A stretch of 35,149 nt of DNA from Pseudomonas sp. MWU13-2100 (GTDB lineage Bacteria; Pseudomonadota; Gammaproteobacteria; Pseudomonadales; Pseudomonadaceae): assembly GCF_023242365.1 (NCBI RefSeq), contig NZ_JALLIX010000056.1, positions 1 through 35,149 of the forward strand, read 5' to 3'. The notes beneath the pieces were generated by a model. It saw only the letters and a list, made by a program, of their open reading frames with translations, was not told the origin of the DNA and did no database searches. Below are positions 16,253 to 25,140 of the stretch, piece by piece. Every line of letters starts with the position of its first letter. The stretch's first letter is position 1. A program made the translations under genes and the position numbers.

Positions 16253-17125
16253 TCAGCGGATATGTGCGAGTACCCCTTGTAGTTCATCCAGGGAGTTATA
16301 GCGAATCACCAGTTGGCCTTTTCCTTTCTGACCGTGGCGAATCTGCACCGCAGAGCCCAGCCGCTCTGCCAGGCGCTGTTCCAGGCGACTGATGTCCGGA
16401 TCGACCTTGGCAGGCTCGACAGGTTCCTGTTTGCCACTCAGCCACTGGCGAACCAGAGCCTCGGTCTGGCGCACCGTGAGACCGCGTGCGACAACGTGTC
16501 GCGCCCCTTCGACCTGCCGGTCATCCGGCAAACCGAGCAAGGCCCGGGCATGACCCATTTCCAGGTCGCCGTGGGACAACATGGTCTTGATCACCTCCGG
16601 CAACGCGATCAGGCGCAGCAGGTTGGCCACGGTCACCCGGGATTTGCCCACGGCTTCGGCGACCTGTTGCTGGGTCAGTTGGAACTCCTGCTGCAAACGC
16701 TGCAGGGCCACGGCTTCCTCGATCGGGTTGAGGTCCTCGCGCTGAATGTTCTCGATCAGCGCCATGGCGATGGCGGTTTCGTCCGGCACATCGCGGACCA
16801 TCGCCGGAATGGTTTCCTGCCCGGCCTGTTGGCTGGCACGCCAGCGGCGTTCGCCGGCAATGATTTCAAAGCGACCGCCGCCGACGGGGCGCACCACGAT
16901 CGGCTGCATCACGCCCTGGGCCTTGATCGATTGCGCCAGTTCTTCCAGCGCCTGCGGGTCCATGTCGCGGCGCGGCTGGTACTTGCCGCGCTGGATCAGG
17001 TCCAGCGGCAAGTGCTGCAACTCACGTTGATCGGCCTGGACGGCCTGTTCTTCCAGCGAACTGACAGTCGGACCACTCAGCAGTGCATCCAGTCCACGTC
17101 CGAGACCTCGTTTCTTGACGGCCAT
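16253..17125 (-). CDS. parB: Chromosome partitioning protein ParB
   Basis: ParB (290 residues) binds parS sites, loads as a CTP-dependent clamp and works with ParA to segregate origins. The N-terminus (MAVKKRGLGRGLDALL) is the ParA-interacting region. The CTP-binding box GERRWRAS is at 91-98, the parS-reading helix-turn-helix at about 152-175 (LTQQQVAEAVGKSRVTVANLLRL), and a C-terminal dimerisation domain follows. Two matching parS sites occur in recF in this window. It is 9 bp after parA. Confidence 0.98.
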   Translation of the reverse strand: MAVKKRGLGRGLDALLSGPTVSSLEEQAVQADQRELQHLPLDLIQRGKYQPRRDMDPQALEELAQSIKAQGVMQPIVVRPVGGGRFEIIAGERRWRASQQAGQETIPAMVRDVPDETAIAMALIENIQREDLNPIEEAVALQRLQQEFQLTQQQVAEAVGKSRVTVANLLRLIALPEVIKTMLSHGDLEMGHARALLGLPDDRQVEGARHVVARGLTVRQTEALVRQWLSGKQEPVEPAKVDPDISRLEQRLAERLGSAVQIRHGQKGKGQLVIRYNSLDELQGVLAHIR

Positions 17126-17134
17126 GGGGATTCC

Positions 17135-17929
17135 TTAAGTTGCCGGGGCTGCGGTGCGTGAAGTGCGGCGTTGACGACGAACCATCTCGCCCGCCAGGGC
17201 CAGGTAGGCCACGGCACCACGGGATTGTTTGTCGTAAGCCAGTGCTGGCATGCCGTAGCTCGGGGCTTCGGCCAGACGGATGTTGCGTGGGATCACGGTG
17301 TCGTACAGCTGGTCACCGAAATGTTCCTTGAGCTGTGCGGAAACGTCGTTCATCAGACTCAGGCGCGGGTCGTACATGGTCCGCAGCAAACCTTCGACTT
17401 TCAACGCAGGGTTGAGCAACTCGGCGATGCGCTTGATGTTATCCACAAGGTCGCTGAGCCCTTCCAGGGCAAAGTATTCGCACTGCATGGGGATAATCAC
17501 CCCATCCGCGGCCACCAGCGCATTGAGGGTCAGCATCGACAGCGACGGCGGGCAGTCGATGAGGATGAAATCGTAATTCTCGCGAATCGGCGCCAGGGCG
17601 TTGCGCAGGCGGCTTTCCTTCATCTGCATTTCCAGCAGCACCACTTCGGCCGCCGTCAGGTCGCGGTTGGCCGGCAGCAGTTGATAACCGCCGTGCTCGG
17701 AGAAGTGCATGGCCTGGGCCAGGTCGCATTCGCCGATCAACACATCGTAGATAGAGTTTTCCAGGCTGTGCTTATCCACACCGCTACCCATGGTGGCGTT
17801 GCCCTGCGGATCGAGGTCGATCAGCAGCACCCGACGCTTGGTGGCGACCAGGGATGCTGCGAGGTTGATGCAGGTGGTGGTCTTGCCCACGCCACCTTTC
17901 TGGTTCGCTATCGCGAATACCTTAGCCAT
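17135..17929 (-). CDS. parA: Chromosome partitioning ATPase ParA
   Basis: ParA (264 residues, Soj type) is a deviant-Walker ATPase that drives origin segregation with ParB. KGGVGKTT is at residues 11-18, DLDPQGNAT follows (Walker A'), and FILIDCPPSLS is Walker B. The ATG at 17929 gives the usual start MAKVFAIANQ. A TTG 18 bp upstream would extend it by six non-conserved residues and is less likely. Two exact DnaA boxes lie inside the gene (17439 and 17772). It follows rsmG by 18 bp. Confidence 0.98.
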   Translation of the reverse strand: MAKVFAIANQKGGVGKTTTCINLAASLVATKRRVLLIDLDPQGNATMGSGVDKHSLENSIYDVLIGECDLAQAMHFSEHGGYQLLPANRDLTAAEVVLLEMQMKESRLRNALAPIRENYDFILIDCPPSLSMLTLNALVAADGVIIPMQCEYFALEGLSDLVDNIKRIAELLNPALKVEGLLRTMYDPRLSLMNDVSAQLKEHFGDQLYDTVIPRNIRLAEAPSYGMPALAYDKQSRGAVAYLALAGEMVRRQRRTSRTAAPAT

Positions 17930-17947
17930 TCTTGCTTGTGTTCCCAA

Positions 17948-18592
17948 TCATGCCGTGCGGCGCAGTATCAGCAGATGGCGTTGGCCTTGGCAACCGGGTA
18001 CGGCCAAGGCGTGTTCGCTATCGAGGTGGAAGTCTGCCGGCAATGCTACCAGCTCATCGGCGGGATGGACGCCCTTCATTGCCAACCAGCGTGTATCAGC
18101 GTCGCCGAGGTGGCGAGTCCAGCCGGTGAAGTTCTCCATGCTGCTGAAGGCCCGGGAAATGATCCCGTTGAACGGCTGCGGCGGCTGGAAGGCTTCGACC
18201 CGGCTGTGGATAACTTGCAGGTTATCCAGTTTGAGTTCGAGTTTGACCTGGGTCAGGAAGCGGGTTTTCTTACCGTTGCTGTCCAGGCAGGTCACTGGTG
18301 AATCGGGAAACAGGATCGCCAGGGGAATTCCCGGCATGCCGCCACCGCTACCCACATCGAGCCAGCGACCGTTTTCGACGAAGGACATCACGCTCAGACT
18401 GTCGAGCAGGTGACGCGAGACCATTTCGTCGGGATCGCGAACCGCGGTGAGGTTGTAGGCCTGGTTCCATTTGATCAACAGGGCCAGATAACCCAGCAGC
18501 AAGGCATGCTGGGATTCACTCAGGTCGATGCCGAGCTGGCGGGCACCTGTGGATAACTCTTCTGCGTGTTGCGAAGTAACCGACGAACTCAA
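17948..18592 (-). CDS. rsmG: 16S rRNA (guanine527-N7)-methyltransferase
   Basis: RsmG (214 residues, formerly GidB) methylates G527 of 16S rRNA with S-adenosylmethionine. The SAM-binding motif WLDVGSGGGMPGIPLAILFP and the upstream NLTAVRDPDEMVSRHLLDSLSV are typical. The start is TTG at 18592, which overlaps the mnmG stop (TTGA), and the protein begins MSSSVTSQHAEELSTGARQLG as in other pseudomonads. Exact DnaA boxes occur at 18205 and 18548 inside the gene. Confidence 0.96.
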   Translation of the reverse strand: MSSSVTSQHAEELSTGARQLGIDLSESQHALLLGYLALLIKWNQAYNLTAVRDPDEMVSRHLLDSLSVMSFVENGRWLDVGSGGGMPGIPLAILFPDSPVTCLDSNGKKTRFLTQVKLELKLDNLQVIHSRVEAFQPPQPFNGIISRAFSSMENFTGWTRHLGDADTRWLAMKGVHPADELVALPADFHLDSEHALAVPGCQGQRHLLILRRTA

Positions 18593-20481
18593 GCGCTTTG
18601 CTCCAACTGACGGCCGGCGCCGCGTTTTTTCAGGTGAATCATCAACAGGGAAATCGCCGCCGGCGTCACACCGGGGATCCGCGAAGCCTGGCCCAGGGTC
18701 TCCGGACGGGTTGCGCTGAGCTTGCTCTGGATCTCCTTGGACAGGCCGGAAATACCTGCGTACTCGATATCCACAGGCAGCTTGGTGTCTTCACTGGCGC
18801 GCAGACGAGCGATTTCGTCCTGCTGGCGATCGATATAACCGGCGTATTTGGTCTTGATCTCGACCTGCTCGGCGACTTGCGGATCCTCGGCGCCCTGCCC
18901 GGTCACGGCGACCAGACCAGCGTAGTCGATTTCCGGACGGCTCAGCAGGTTCAGCAAATTGTATTCGTGGGTCAGCGGCGTGCCGAACTTCTCGGCAATG
19001 GCATCGCCCTGCTCGGTGCCCGGGCGGACCCAGGTGCTTTTCAGGCGCTGTTCTTCCAGCTCGATGCTTTCGCGTTTCTTGCAGAAAGCCGCCCAGCGCA
19101 CGTCATCCACCAGACCCAGTTCGCGACCTTTTTCGGTCAGGCGCAGGTCGGCGTTGTCTTCGCGCAGGATCAGGCGGTATTCGGCACGGGAAGTGAACAT
19201 CCGATACGGTTCCTGGGTACCGAGGGTAATCAGGTCGTCGACCAGAACACCGATGTACGCCTCGTCGCGACGCGGGCACCAGCTGTCCTTGCCCTGAGCG
19301 CGCAACGCGGCGTTGGCTCCAGCGAGCAGACCTTGGGCGCCGGCTTCTTCGTAGCCGGTGGTGCCGTTGATCTGTCCGGCGAAGAACAAACCGCCGATAA
19401 CCTTGGTTTCCAGGCTGTACTTCAGGTCACGGGGATCGAAGTAGTCGTATTCGATGGCATAACCCGGCCGCACGATATGGGCGTTTTCCATCCCGCGGAT
19501 CGATTGGACGATCTGCAACTGCACGTCGAACGGCAGGGATGTGGATATCCCGTTCGGGTACAGCTCGTGGGTGGTCAGACCTTCGGGTTCGATAAAGACC
19601 TGATGGCTTTCCTTGTCGGCAAAGCGATGGATCTTGTCTTCGATGGACGGGCAATAACGCGGACCGATGCCTTCGATCACCCCGGAATACATCGGCGAAC
19701 GATCGAGGTTCGCGGCAATGATTTCATGGGTGCGGGCGTTGGTGTGGGTAATCCAGCAACTGACTTGCCGTGGATGCTGCTCTTTCGAGCCCATGAACGA
19801 CATCACCGGGATCGGCGTATCGCCCGGTTGTTCGGCCATCAGCGAGAAATCAACGGAACGACCGTCAATGCGCGGTGGCGTACCGGTTTTCAGGCGGCCG
19901 ACACGCAATGGCAGTTCCCGCAGACGTTGGGCCAGGGCAATCGACGGTGGATCGCCGGCACGGCCGCCGGAATAGTTCTGCATGCCGATGTGGATAAGTC
20001 CACCGAGGAAGGTGCCGGTGGTCAGGACCACGGATTCGGCGAAGAAACGCAGGCCCATCTGGGTGACGACACCGCGAACCTGGTCCTGCTCGACGATCAG
20101 GTCGTCAGCGGCCTGTTGAAATATCCACAGGTTCGGCTGGTTCTCCAGTATCTCGCGTACCGCCGCTTTGTACAGAACGCGGTCGGCCTGGGCGCGAGTA
20201 GCGCGCACGGCTGGGCCTTTGCGGCTGTTCAAGACACGGAACTGGATGCCGCCCTTATCGGTGGCGATGGCCATCGCGCCACCGAGGGCGTCGATTTCCT
20301 TGACCAGATGGCTTTTGCCGATCCCACCGATCGCGGGGTTGCAGCTCATGGCGCCGAGGGTTTCCACGTTATGCGTCAGCAGCAGGGTTTTTGCTCCCAT
20401 GCGTGCGGACGCCAGTGCTGCCTCGGTACCGGCATGACCGCCGCCGATGACGATCACTTCAAAACGGGAAGGGAAATCCAC
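18589..20481 (-). CDS. mnmG: tRNA uridine-5-carboxymethylaminomethyl(34) modification enzyme MnmG
   Basis: MnmG (630 residues, formerly GidA) works with MnmE to make the cmnm5U modification at the tRNA wobble position. The FAD-binding dinucleotide motif is IGGGHAGTEAALASARMG near residue 12. SCNPAIGGIGKSHLVKEIDALGG, GRLKTGTPPRIDGRSVD and the C-terminal SGLSKEIQ...PGVTPAAISLLMIHLKKRG are family hallmarks. Two GTG codons are in tandem; the second (20481) gives MDFPSRFEV and better spacing from GAGG. The gene-free region upstream carries origin-like sequence. Confidence 0.97.
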   Translation of the reverse strand: MDFPSRFEVIVIGGGHAGTEAALASARMGAKTLLLTHNVETLGAMSCNPAIGGIGKSHLVKEIDALGGAMAIATDKGGIQFRVLNSRKGPAVRATRAQADRVLYKAAVREILENQPNLWIFQQAADDLIVEQDQVRGVVTQMGLRFFAESVVLTTGTFLGGLIHIGMQNYSGGRAGDPPSIALAQRLRELPLRVGRLKTGTPPRIDGRSVDFSLMAEQPGDTPIPVMSFMGSKEQHPRQVSCWITHTNARTHEIIAANLDRSPMYSGVIEGIGPRYCPSIEDKIHRFADKESHQVFIEPEGLTTHELYPNGISTSLPFDVQLQIVQSIRGMENAHIVRPGYAIEYDYFDPRDLKYSLETKVIGGLFFAGQINGTTGYEEAGAQGLLAGANAALRAQGKDSWCPRRDEAYIGVLVDDLITLGTQEPYRMFTSRAEYRLILREDNADLRLTEKGRELGLVDDVRWAAFCKKRESIELEEQRLKSTWVRPGTEQGDAIAEKFGTPLTHEYNLLNLLSRPEIDYAGLVAVTGQGAEDPQVAEQVEIKTKYAGYIDRQQDEIARLRASEDTKLPVDIEYAGISGLSKEIQSKLSATRPETLGQASRIPGVTPAAISLLMIHLKKRGAGRQLEQSA

Positions 20482-20553
20482 CACGCACCTCGTGCCTGCT
20501 TCAAGTAGGTAATTAGGAATAGGGTCGGCCCACTTTTTTGAGCCAGATCGTCA

Positions 20554-20559
20554 AGTATA
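20554..20559 (-). promoter_or_regulatory. Candidate -10 element upstream of mnmG
   Basis: TATACT on the minus strand (20559-20554) lies about 75 bp before the mnmG start. The expected -35 position reads TTCTTT, a weak match. It is the best sigma70-like candidate in this stretch, and transcription from it would lead away from the origin-like region. Confidence 0.35.
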
Positions 20560-20599
20560 GGGACTTCCCCCCTCCTAAAGAACCCTTTGCACAAAATTT

Positions 20600-20900
20600 A
20601 ACCAGCTGTGGATGACTCACGGACAATAGAAATTAAAAAGAAAGAAATTTATAAGATCTTTGTTTTTATGTTTATTCTTAGTGACCCCCATTTCTGTGGA
20701 TAAGGTTCTACAGGCCTTATTTATCAAGGTGTACAGAGATTCAAAAGTCTGTGGTCATATGGTCACGAGGGTTTGGGATAACCGGCCTGAGCCTGTGGAT
20801 TAAACAGGGTGTTATCCACAGACGGGTTCATCCTCAGTTTTCAGGCCCTGTTATCAACCGAGCTGAGGCAGGGTTATTCACAGGGCTTAATCCACAGAAA
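20600..20900. other. oriC-like region between mnmG and mnmE
   Basis: No gene is seen in 20485-21065. The part near mnmG is AT-rich (20622-20690) and contains GATCTTTGTTTTT (20655-20667), which matches the E. coli oriC 13-mer consensus GATCTNTTNTTTT at all but one position. Next to it are DnaA boxes: exact at 20695-20703 (minus) and 20812-20820 (plus), TTATTCACA at 20874-20882, and one-mismatch copies at 20607-20615, 20794-20802 and 20888-20896. Origin activity is inferred, not shown; two origin-like fragments have been reported from P. aeruginosa. Confidence 0.7.
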
Positions 20901-20994
20901 AATGTCTGATGGGGCAAATCGCAGGCAGCCGAAAGCCGCCGAATGATCTGAAATCATCCGGCTGGCACAAAATTCAGTGAGGTCTGCTGCTGGG

Positions 20995-21052
20995 TGTGGG
21001 AGCGGAGCTTGCCCGCGAAGAGGCCCGTGAGGACGCCAAAGGTTTCACGGGC
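20995..21052. repeat. REP-type palindromic element
   Basis: GTGGGAGCGGAGCTTGCCCG (20996-21015) is the Pseudomonas REP core. A second inverted repeat, GCCCGTGA (21023-21030) with TCACGGGC (21045-21052), follows. The element sits just beyond the mnmE stop and may form the 3' end of that transcript. Confidence 0.7.
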
Positions 21053-21065
21053 GCCAGCAGTCTGG

Positions 21066-22436
21066 TTATTTACCGATACAGAAGCTGGAAAAAATCCGCC
21101 CCAACAGGTCATCCGAGCTGAATGCACCGGTAATCTCGCCGAGGAACTGCTGGGCATGACGCAGATCCTCCGCCAACAGCTCGCCGGCACCCGCCAGGGT
21201 CAGCTGTGCATGACCGTGCTCCAGGGCTGCACTGGCATGCCGCAGGGCTTCCAGATGGCGACGACGGGCGCTGAAGCTGCTCTCGGAGGTCTGTTCATAA
21301 CCCATGCAGGCCTTGAGGTGCTCACGCAACAGCTCCAACCCCTCGCCACCGACCTTGGCACTCAGGCTGATGGTGACATGGCCATCTTCACTGACTTCCA
21401 TCACCATGGCCTCGCCGCTCAGGTCGGCCTTGTTGCGGATCAAGGTCACTTTGGCCGGATCCGGCCGCTGCTCGAGGAATTCCGGCCACAGGGCAAAAGG
21501 ATCCACAGCCTCCGGTGCGGTGGCGTCCACCACCAGTAACACCCGATCGGCTTCGCCAATGGCCTTGAGCGCACGTTCCACGCCGATCTTTTCCACCTGG
21601 TCGTCGGTATCGCGCAAACCGGCGGTATCCACCACATGCAGGGGCATGCCGTCGATATGGATATGTTCACGCAACACATCGCGGGTGGTGCCGGCGATCT
21701 CGGTGACGATCGCCGCTTCGCGCCCCGCCAGGGCATTGAGCAGGCTGGACTTGCCAGCATTCGGTCGGCCGGCAATCACCACCGTCATGCCGTCGCGCAA
21801 CAAGGCACCCTGCCCGGCTTCACGCATCACTGTGGATAACTCGTTGCGCACCGCATCGAGCAAGGCCAGCACATGACCGTCGGCGAGGAAGTCGATTTCT
21901 TCCTCGGGAAAGTCGATGGCCGCTTCCACATAGATCCGCAGGCCGATCAGTTGCTCGGTGAGGTTATGCACACGCATGGAAAAGGCGCCTTGCAATGAAC
22001 GCAGGGCATTGCGGGCCGCTTGTGCGGAACTGGCCTCGATCAGATCGGCAATCGCCTCGGCCTGGGCCAGGTCGAGCTTGTCGTTGAGGAACGCACGTTC
22101 GCTGAATTCACCTGGCCGGGCCAACCGACAGCCCAGCTGTAGGCAACGTTGCAGCAGCATATCCAGGACCACCGGACCACCGTGGCCCTGCAGCTCGAGC
22201 ACATCTTCACCGGTAAAGGAGTTCGGACCCGGGAAATACAGCGCGATACCTTCATCGAGCACATCACCGGTTCCATCCAGAAACGGACCGTAGTGGGCGT
22301 AGCGCGGTTTCAACTCGCGACCGGCGATGGCCAGCGCCGCGGTGTGCGCCAGAGGCCCGGAAATTCGGACAATACCGACCCCGCCACGGCCCTGGGCAGT
22401 GGCAACGGCAGCGATGGTTTCCCGAGGAATGCTCAT
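21066..22436 (-). CDS. mnmE: tRNA uridine-5-carboxymethylaminomethyl(34) synthesis GTPase MnmE
   Basis: MnmE (456 residues, TrmE) is the GTPase partner of MnmG in wobble-uridine modification. The N-terminal folate-binding domain starts MSIPRETIAAVATAQGRGGVGIVRISGP. The G domain has GRPNAGKSSLLNAL (G1), DTAGLR (G3) and RNKADL (G4). The protein ends FCIGK, with the catalytic Cys of the C-terminal CxGK motif. An exact DnaA box is inside the gene (21831). Upstream, a terminator separates it from yidC, so a promoter of its own is likely. Confidence 0.98.
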   Translation of the reverse strand: MSIPRETIAAVATAQGRGGVGIVRISGPLAHTAALAIAGRELKPRYAHYGPFLDGTGDVLDEGIALYFPGPNSFTGEDVLELQGHGGPVVLDMLLQRCLQLGCRLARPGEFSERAFLNDKLDLAQAEAIADLIEASSAQAARNALRSLQGAFSMRVHNLTEQLIGLRIYVEAAIDFPEEEIDFLADGHVLALLDAVRNELSTVMREAGQGALLRDGMTVVIAGRPNAGKSSLLNALAGREAAIVTEIAGTTRDVLREHIHIDGMPLHVVDTAGLRDTDDQVEKIGVERALKAIGEADRVLLVVDATAPEAVDPFALWPEFLEQRPDPAKVTLIRNKADLSGEAMVMEVSEDGHVTISLSAKVGGEGLELLREHLKACMGYEQTSESSFSARRRHLEALRHASAALEHGHAQLTLAGAGELLAEDLRHAQQFLGEITGAFSSDDLLGRIFSSFCIGK

Positions 22437-22470
22437 GACGCAGGTCTCGACACTAAGAAATGACAGATAG

Positions 22471-22493
22471 CAAAACGCCCCACTAGGGGGCGT
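22471..22493 (-). terminator. Terminator after yidC
   Basis: On the minus strand ACGCCCC pairs with GGGGCGT (plus 22475-22481 and 22487-22493) across a 5-nt loop, followed by TTTTG. It lies about 26 bp past the yidC stop, in the 82-bp gap before mnmE. An exact DnaA box (22503-22511) sits between the yidC stop and this hairpin. Confidence 0.65.
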
Positions 22494-22518
22494 CTTGAGT
22501 GGTTATCCACAGAGTAGG

Positions 22519-24201
22519 TTACGCAGTGGCTTTCTTGGTAGCCGCTTCGATCTTACGTGTGATGTACCACTGTTGGGTGATGGACAGACAGTTGTTCACA
22601 ACCCAGTACAGCACCAGACCTGCCGGGAACCACAGGAAGAAGAAGGTGAAGATGATCGGCATCAGCTTCATCACCTTGGCCTGCATCGGATCCGGCGGAG
22701 TCGGGTTCAGACGCTGCTGGATGAACATGGTCGCGCCCATGATGATCGGCAGGATGAAGAACGGATCCTTGATCGACAGGTCGGTAATCCACAGGATGAA
22801 CGGTGCCTGGCGCATTTCAACGCTTTCCAGCAACACCCAGTACAGGGAAAGGAAAACCGGCATCTGCACCAGGATCGGCAAGCAGCCGCCCAGTGGATTG
22901 ATCTTCTCTTTCTTGTACAGCTCCATCATGGCTTGCGACATTTTCTGCCGGTCATCGCCATGCTGCTCTTTCAGTGCCGCCAGTTTGGGTGCCACGGCCC
23001 GCATGCGCGCCATCGATTTGTAGCTGGCTGCCGACAATGGGAAGAACAGACCCTTGATCAGCATGGTCAGCACGATAATCGAGAAGCCCCAGTTACCGAG
23101 CAGACTGTGGATATGTTGCAGCAACCAGAAGATCGGTTGGGCGATAAACCACAGGATGCCGTAGTCGACCGTCAGCTCCAGGCCTGGGGATAACTGTTTC
23201 AGTACAGCTTGGCTTTTCGGGCCGGCGTACAGAATGGCGTTGGTCTCGGTTTTCTGGCCAGGGGCCAGGGTCAGCGAAGGACCGGTGTAGCCAATGATGT
23301 AGTTGCCCTGGCTATCCTTACGGGTAGTCATGACATTGCTGTCGCCCTTGGCCGGAATCCAGGCGGTCACGAAGTAGTGTTGCAGCCAGGCAACCCAGCC
23401 ACCTTGAACGGTTTCCTTCAACTGGCCCTTGTCGATATCTTTCATCGACACTTTCTTGTACGGCTCGGTACTCGTCCCCAGGGCGGCGCCCAGGTAAGTC
23501 GCGGTACCGGTGGCGGTACTGGACGATGGATCGGTACTGGCATCACGTTTCAGCTGGGCGAACATCGCACCCGACCAGGGTTGGGCGCTTTCGTTATCGA
23601 TCAGATAAGACACGGTGACGTCATACAGGCCGCGTTTCAGGGTGAAACGCTTGATGTAGTTGACGCCGTTTTCGCTGAATTTCAGGTCGACGACCAATTG
23701 GTCCTGACCGTCAGCCAGTTGATAACTTTTCTGTGCCGAAGCGTACAGAGGACGGCCGGCCGAACTCGCATCCGGGCCGTTGGCGCCAATCAGGCCGCTC
23801 TGGGCCAGGTAAGTACGCTCGCCACCGTTGTCGAACAACTGGAAAGGAATCTCCGGATGGTCCTGACGACGTGGATAAAGCGGCAGCTTCAGTTGGGCGA
23901 CATCCCCACCTTTTGGATCGATAGCCAGGTCGAGCACATCCGATTTGATATGGATGAGGTCGTTGCTGGCAGCCACCGGTGCTTCAACAGGTGCACTGGT
24001 GTCATTGGCTGCACGTGGAATGTCATCACTGGCGCTTGCTTTGTTGCCAGCTACCGAGCCCGGCAAGCCGGGAACGTTGGTGCTGGAAGCGACATTCTGG
24101 GTCGGCAGGGCAGCTTGACCGTAGTCCTGGTTCCATTTGAGGACCCCGACATAGGTCACGATTGCCAGGGCGACGATCAGGATCGTGCGTTTGATATCCA
24201 T
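22519..24201 (-). CDS. yidC: Membrane protein insertase YidC
   Basis: YidC (560 residues) inserts and folds inner-membrane proteins, alone or with SecYEG; Fo subunit c, encoded nearby, is a classical substrate. An N-terminal signal anchor is visible (MDIKRTILIVALAIVTYVGVLKW), then a large periplasmic domain. The conserved membrane core starts at about 350 (GILWFIAQPIFWLLQHIHSLLGNWGFSIIVLTMLIK), with a conserved arginine in YKSMARMRAVAPK. The C-terminus is basic. It starts 2 bp after the yidD stop. Confidence 0.98.
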   Translation of the reverse strand: MDIKRTILIVALAIVTYVGVLKWNQDYGQAALPTQNVASSTNVPGLPGSVAGNKASASDDIPRAANDTSAPVEAPVAASNDLIHIKSDVLDLAIDPKGGDVAQLKLPLYPRRQDHPEIPFQLFDNGGERTYLAQSGLIGANGPDASSAGRPLYASAQKSYQLADGQDQLVVDLKFSENGVNYIKRFTLKRGLYDVTVSYLIDNESAQPWSGAMFAQLKRDASTDPSSSTATGTATYLGAALGTSTEPYKKVSMKDIDKGQLKETVQGGWVAWLQHYFVTAWIPAKGDSNVMTTRKDSQGNYIIGYTGPSLTLAPGQKTETNAILYAGPKSQAVLKQLSPGLELTVDYGILWFIAQPIFWLLQHIHSLLGNWGFSIIVLTMLIKGLFFPLSAASYKSMARMRAVAPKLAALKEQHGDDRQKMSQAMMELYKKEKINPLGGCLPILVQMPVFLSLYWVLLESVEMRQAPFILWITDLSIKDPFFILPIIMGATMFIQQRLNPTPPDPMQAKVMKLMPIIFTFFFLWFPAGLVLYWVVNNCLSITQQWYITRKIEAATKKATA

Positions 24202-24203
24202 GA

Positions 24204-24449
24204 TTACTCGGCCATCGAAGAAGAACGGGAGGTAGGGATTGGTGGAACCGGGTCATAACCACCGGCATTCCACGGATGACAGCGACCTAAGCGACGAACG
24301 GTCAGCCAGCCACCGCGCAGGAGTCCATGTGTTTCGATGGCTTCATACGCGTAGCAAGAACAACTGGGGTAGAAACGACAGTGATTGGCCATCAAGGGAC
24401 TGATGGCATAGCGATAAAACTGGATCGGAACGAGGGCCAGTTTACGCAT
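24204..24449 (-). CDS. yidD: Membrane protein insertion efficiency factor YidD
   Basis: YidD (81 residues) is a small membrane-associated protein that assists YidC-dependent insertion. The family signature is complete: YRYAISPLMANHCRFYPSCSCYAYEAIETHG, with three cysteines, then LLRGGWLTVRRLGRCHPWNAGGYDPVP. It overlaps the end of rnpA by 8 bp and abuts yidC, the conserved arrangement. Confidence 0.96.
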   Translation of the reverse strand: MRKLALVPIQFYRYAISPLMANHCRFYPSCSCYAYEAIETHGLLRGGWLTVRRLGRCHPWNAGGYDPVPPIPTSRSSSMAE

Positions 24450-24849
24450 CTGGGCTGTCTACCCCCACAGTTTCGGTTTTGCCCACGGATACCGCTGGTG
24501 CCGTACGGGCCAGACGTTTCCAGAGTTTGCCGAAATGCTGGATCAATTCAGGGTTTTCGATATCGCCCAGACCTTTGCGCGCGACGATAACGATGTCCCA
24601 GCCGACCAGTGAATCCTGGTGCAGTCGGAACGACTCGCGCATCAGACGTTTCAGGCGATTGCGCTCAACGGAGAGCTTGACGCTCTTTTTTCCGATAACC
24701 AGCCCCAGACGGGGATGATCCAGATCGTTGTTGCGCGCAAGGAGCAGGAGATTTTTCCCCGGAACCTTGCCGGTAGGGGAGTCAAAGACTGCCTTGAAAT
24801 GCCGAGGCGTAAGCAGACGCTTTTCCCGACTGAAGTCCTGACTCACCAC
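24442..24849 (-). CDS. rnpA: Ribonuclease P protein component
   Basis: RnpA (135 residues) is the protein subunit of RNase P, which processes tRNA 5' ends. It has FSREKRLLTPRHFKAVF at the start and the RNR motif in KSVKLSVERNRLKRLMRESFR (about residues 52-72). The start is GTG at 24849, 13 bp after the rpmH stop. The same frame is open further upstream (to 24942), but that extension only overlaps rpmH and is not conserved-looking. Confidence 0.96.
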   Translation of the reverse strand: MVSQDFSREKRLLTPRHFKAVFDSPTGKVPGKNLLLLARNNDLDHPRLGLVIGKKSVKLSVERNRLKRLMRESFRLHQDSLVGWDIVIVARKGLGDIENPELIQHFGKLWKRLARTAPAVSVGKTETVGVDSPDA

Positions 24850-24862
24850 CCGCGCCGGATTA

Positions 24863-24997
24863 TCAAACTGCCAGACGAGCACGGCCTTTGGCGCGGCGAC
24901 GCGACAGGACGGCACGACCGTTCTTGGTAGCCATGCGAGCACGGAAGCCGTGGGTGCGGGCGCGTTTGATAGTGCTGGGTTGGAAAGTACGTTTCAT
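24863..24997 (-). CDS. rpmH: 50S ribosomal protein L34
   Basis: L34 (44 residues) begins MKRTFQPSTIKRARTHGFRA and continues RMATKNGRAVLSRRRAAKGR-type sequence to ARLAV, the whole protein being typical of the family. It is the first gene of the rpmH-rnpA-yidD-yidC cluster and borders the replication origin, the standard bacterial arrangement. A strong sigma70 promoter lies about 60 bp upstream. Confidence 0.97.
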   Translation of the reverse strand: MKRTFQPSTIKRARTHGFRARMATKNGRAVLSRRRAKGRARLAV

Positions 24998-25020
24998 GGC
25001 GTTGCTACCTGGTTCGTCAC

Positions 25021-25044
25021 AACGGGCCGGAATGGCCCCCGTTT
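25021..25044 (-). promoter_or_regulatory. Hairpin in the rpmH leader
   Basis: AACGGGCC (25021-25028) can pair with GGCCCCCGTT (25034-25043) with two extra bases in one arm. It falls in the predicted rpmH leader RNA, between the promoter and the start codon. It could modulate L34 translation or attenuation; there is no direct evidence. Confidence 0.35.
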
Positions 25045-25057
25045 TAAGAGACCGGGG

Positions 25058-25086
25058 ATTCTAGAGAAAGCAAGCCCGCAGGTCAA
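25058..25086 (-). promoter_or_regulatory. Sigma70 promoter of rpmH
   Basis: On the minus strand TTGACC (25086-25081), a 17-bp spacer and TAGAAT (25063-25058) make a near-consensus sigma70 promoter. Transcription should start near 25050 and run through rpmH-rnpA-yidD-yidC. Confidence 0.85.
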
Positions 25087-25140
25087 TTTCCAACCAGCTT
25101 TTACTTCATATAGATATTTGGGTCGATCTGGCTGGCACCC

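Noticed and set aside
17930..17947. Upstream TTG start for parA
   Set aside because: It adds six residues before the conserved MAKVFAIANQKGG start and directly abuts the rsmG stop.
24850..24942. Longer N-terminus for rnpA
   Set aside because: The extension is only the rpmH coding sequence read in another frame; RnpA begins at the GTG at 24849.
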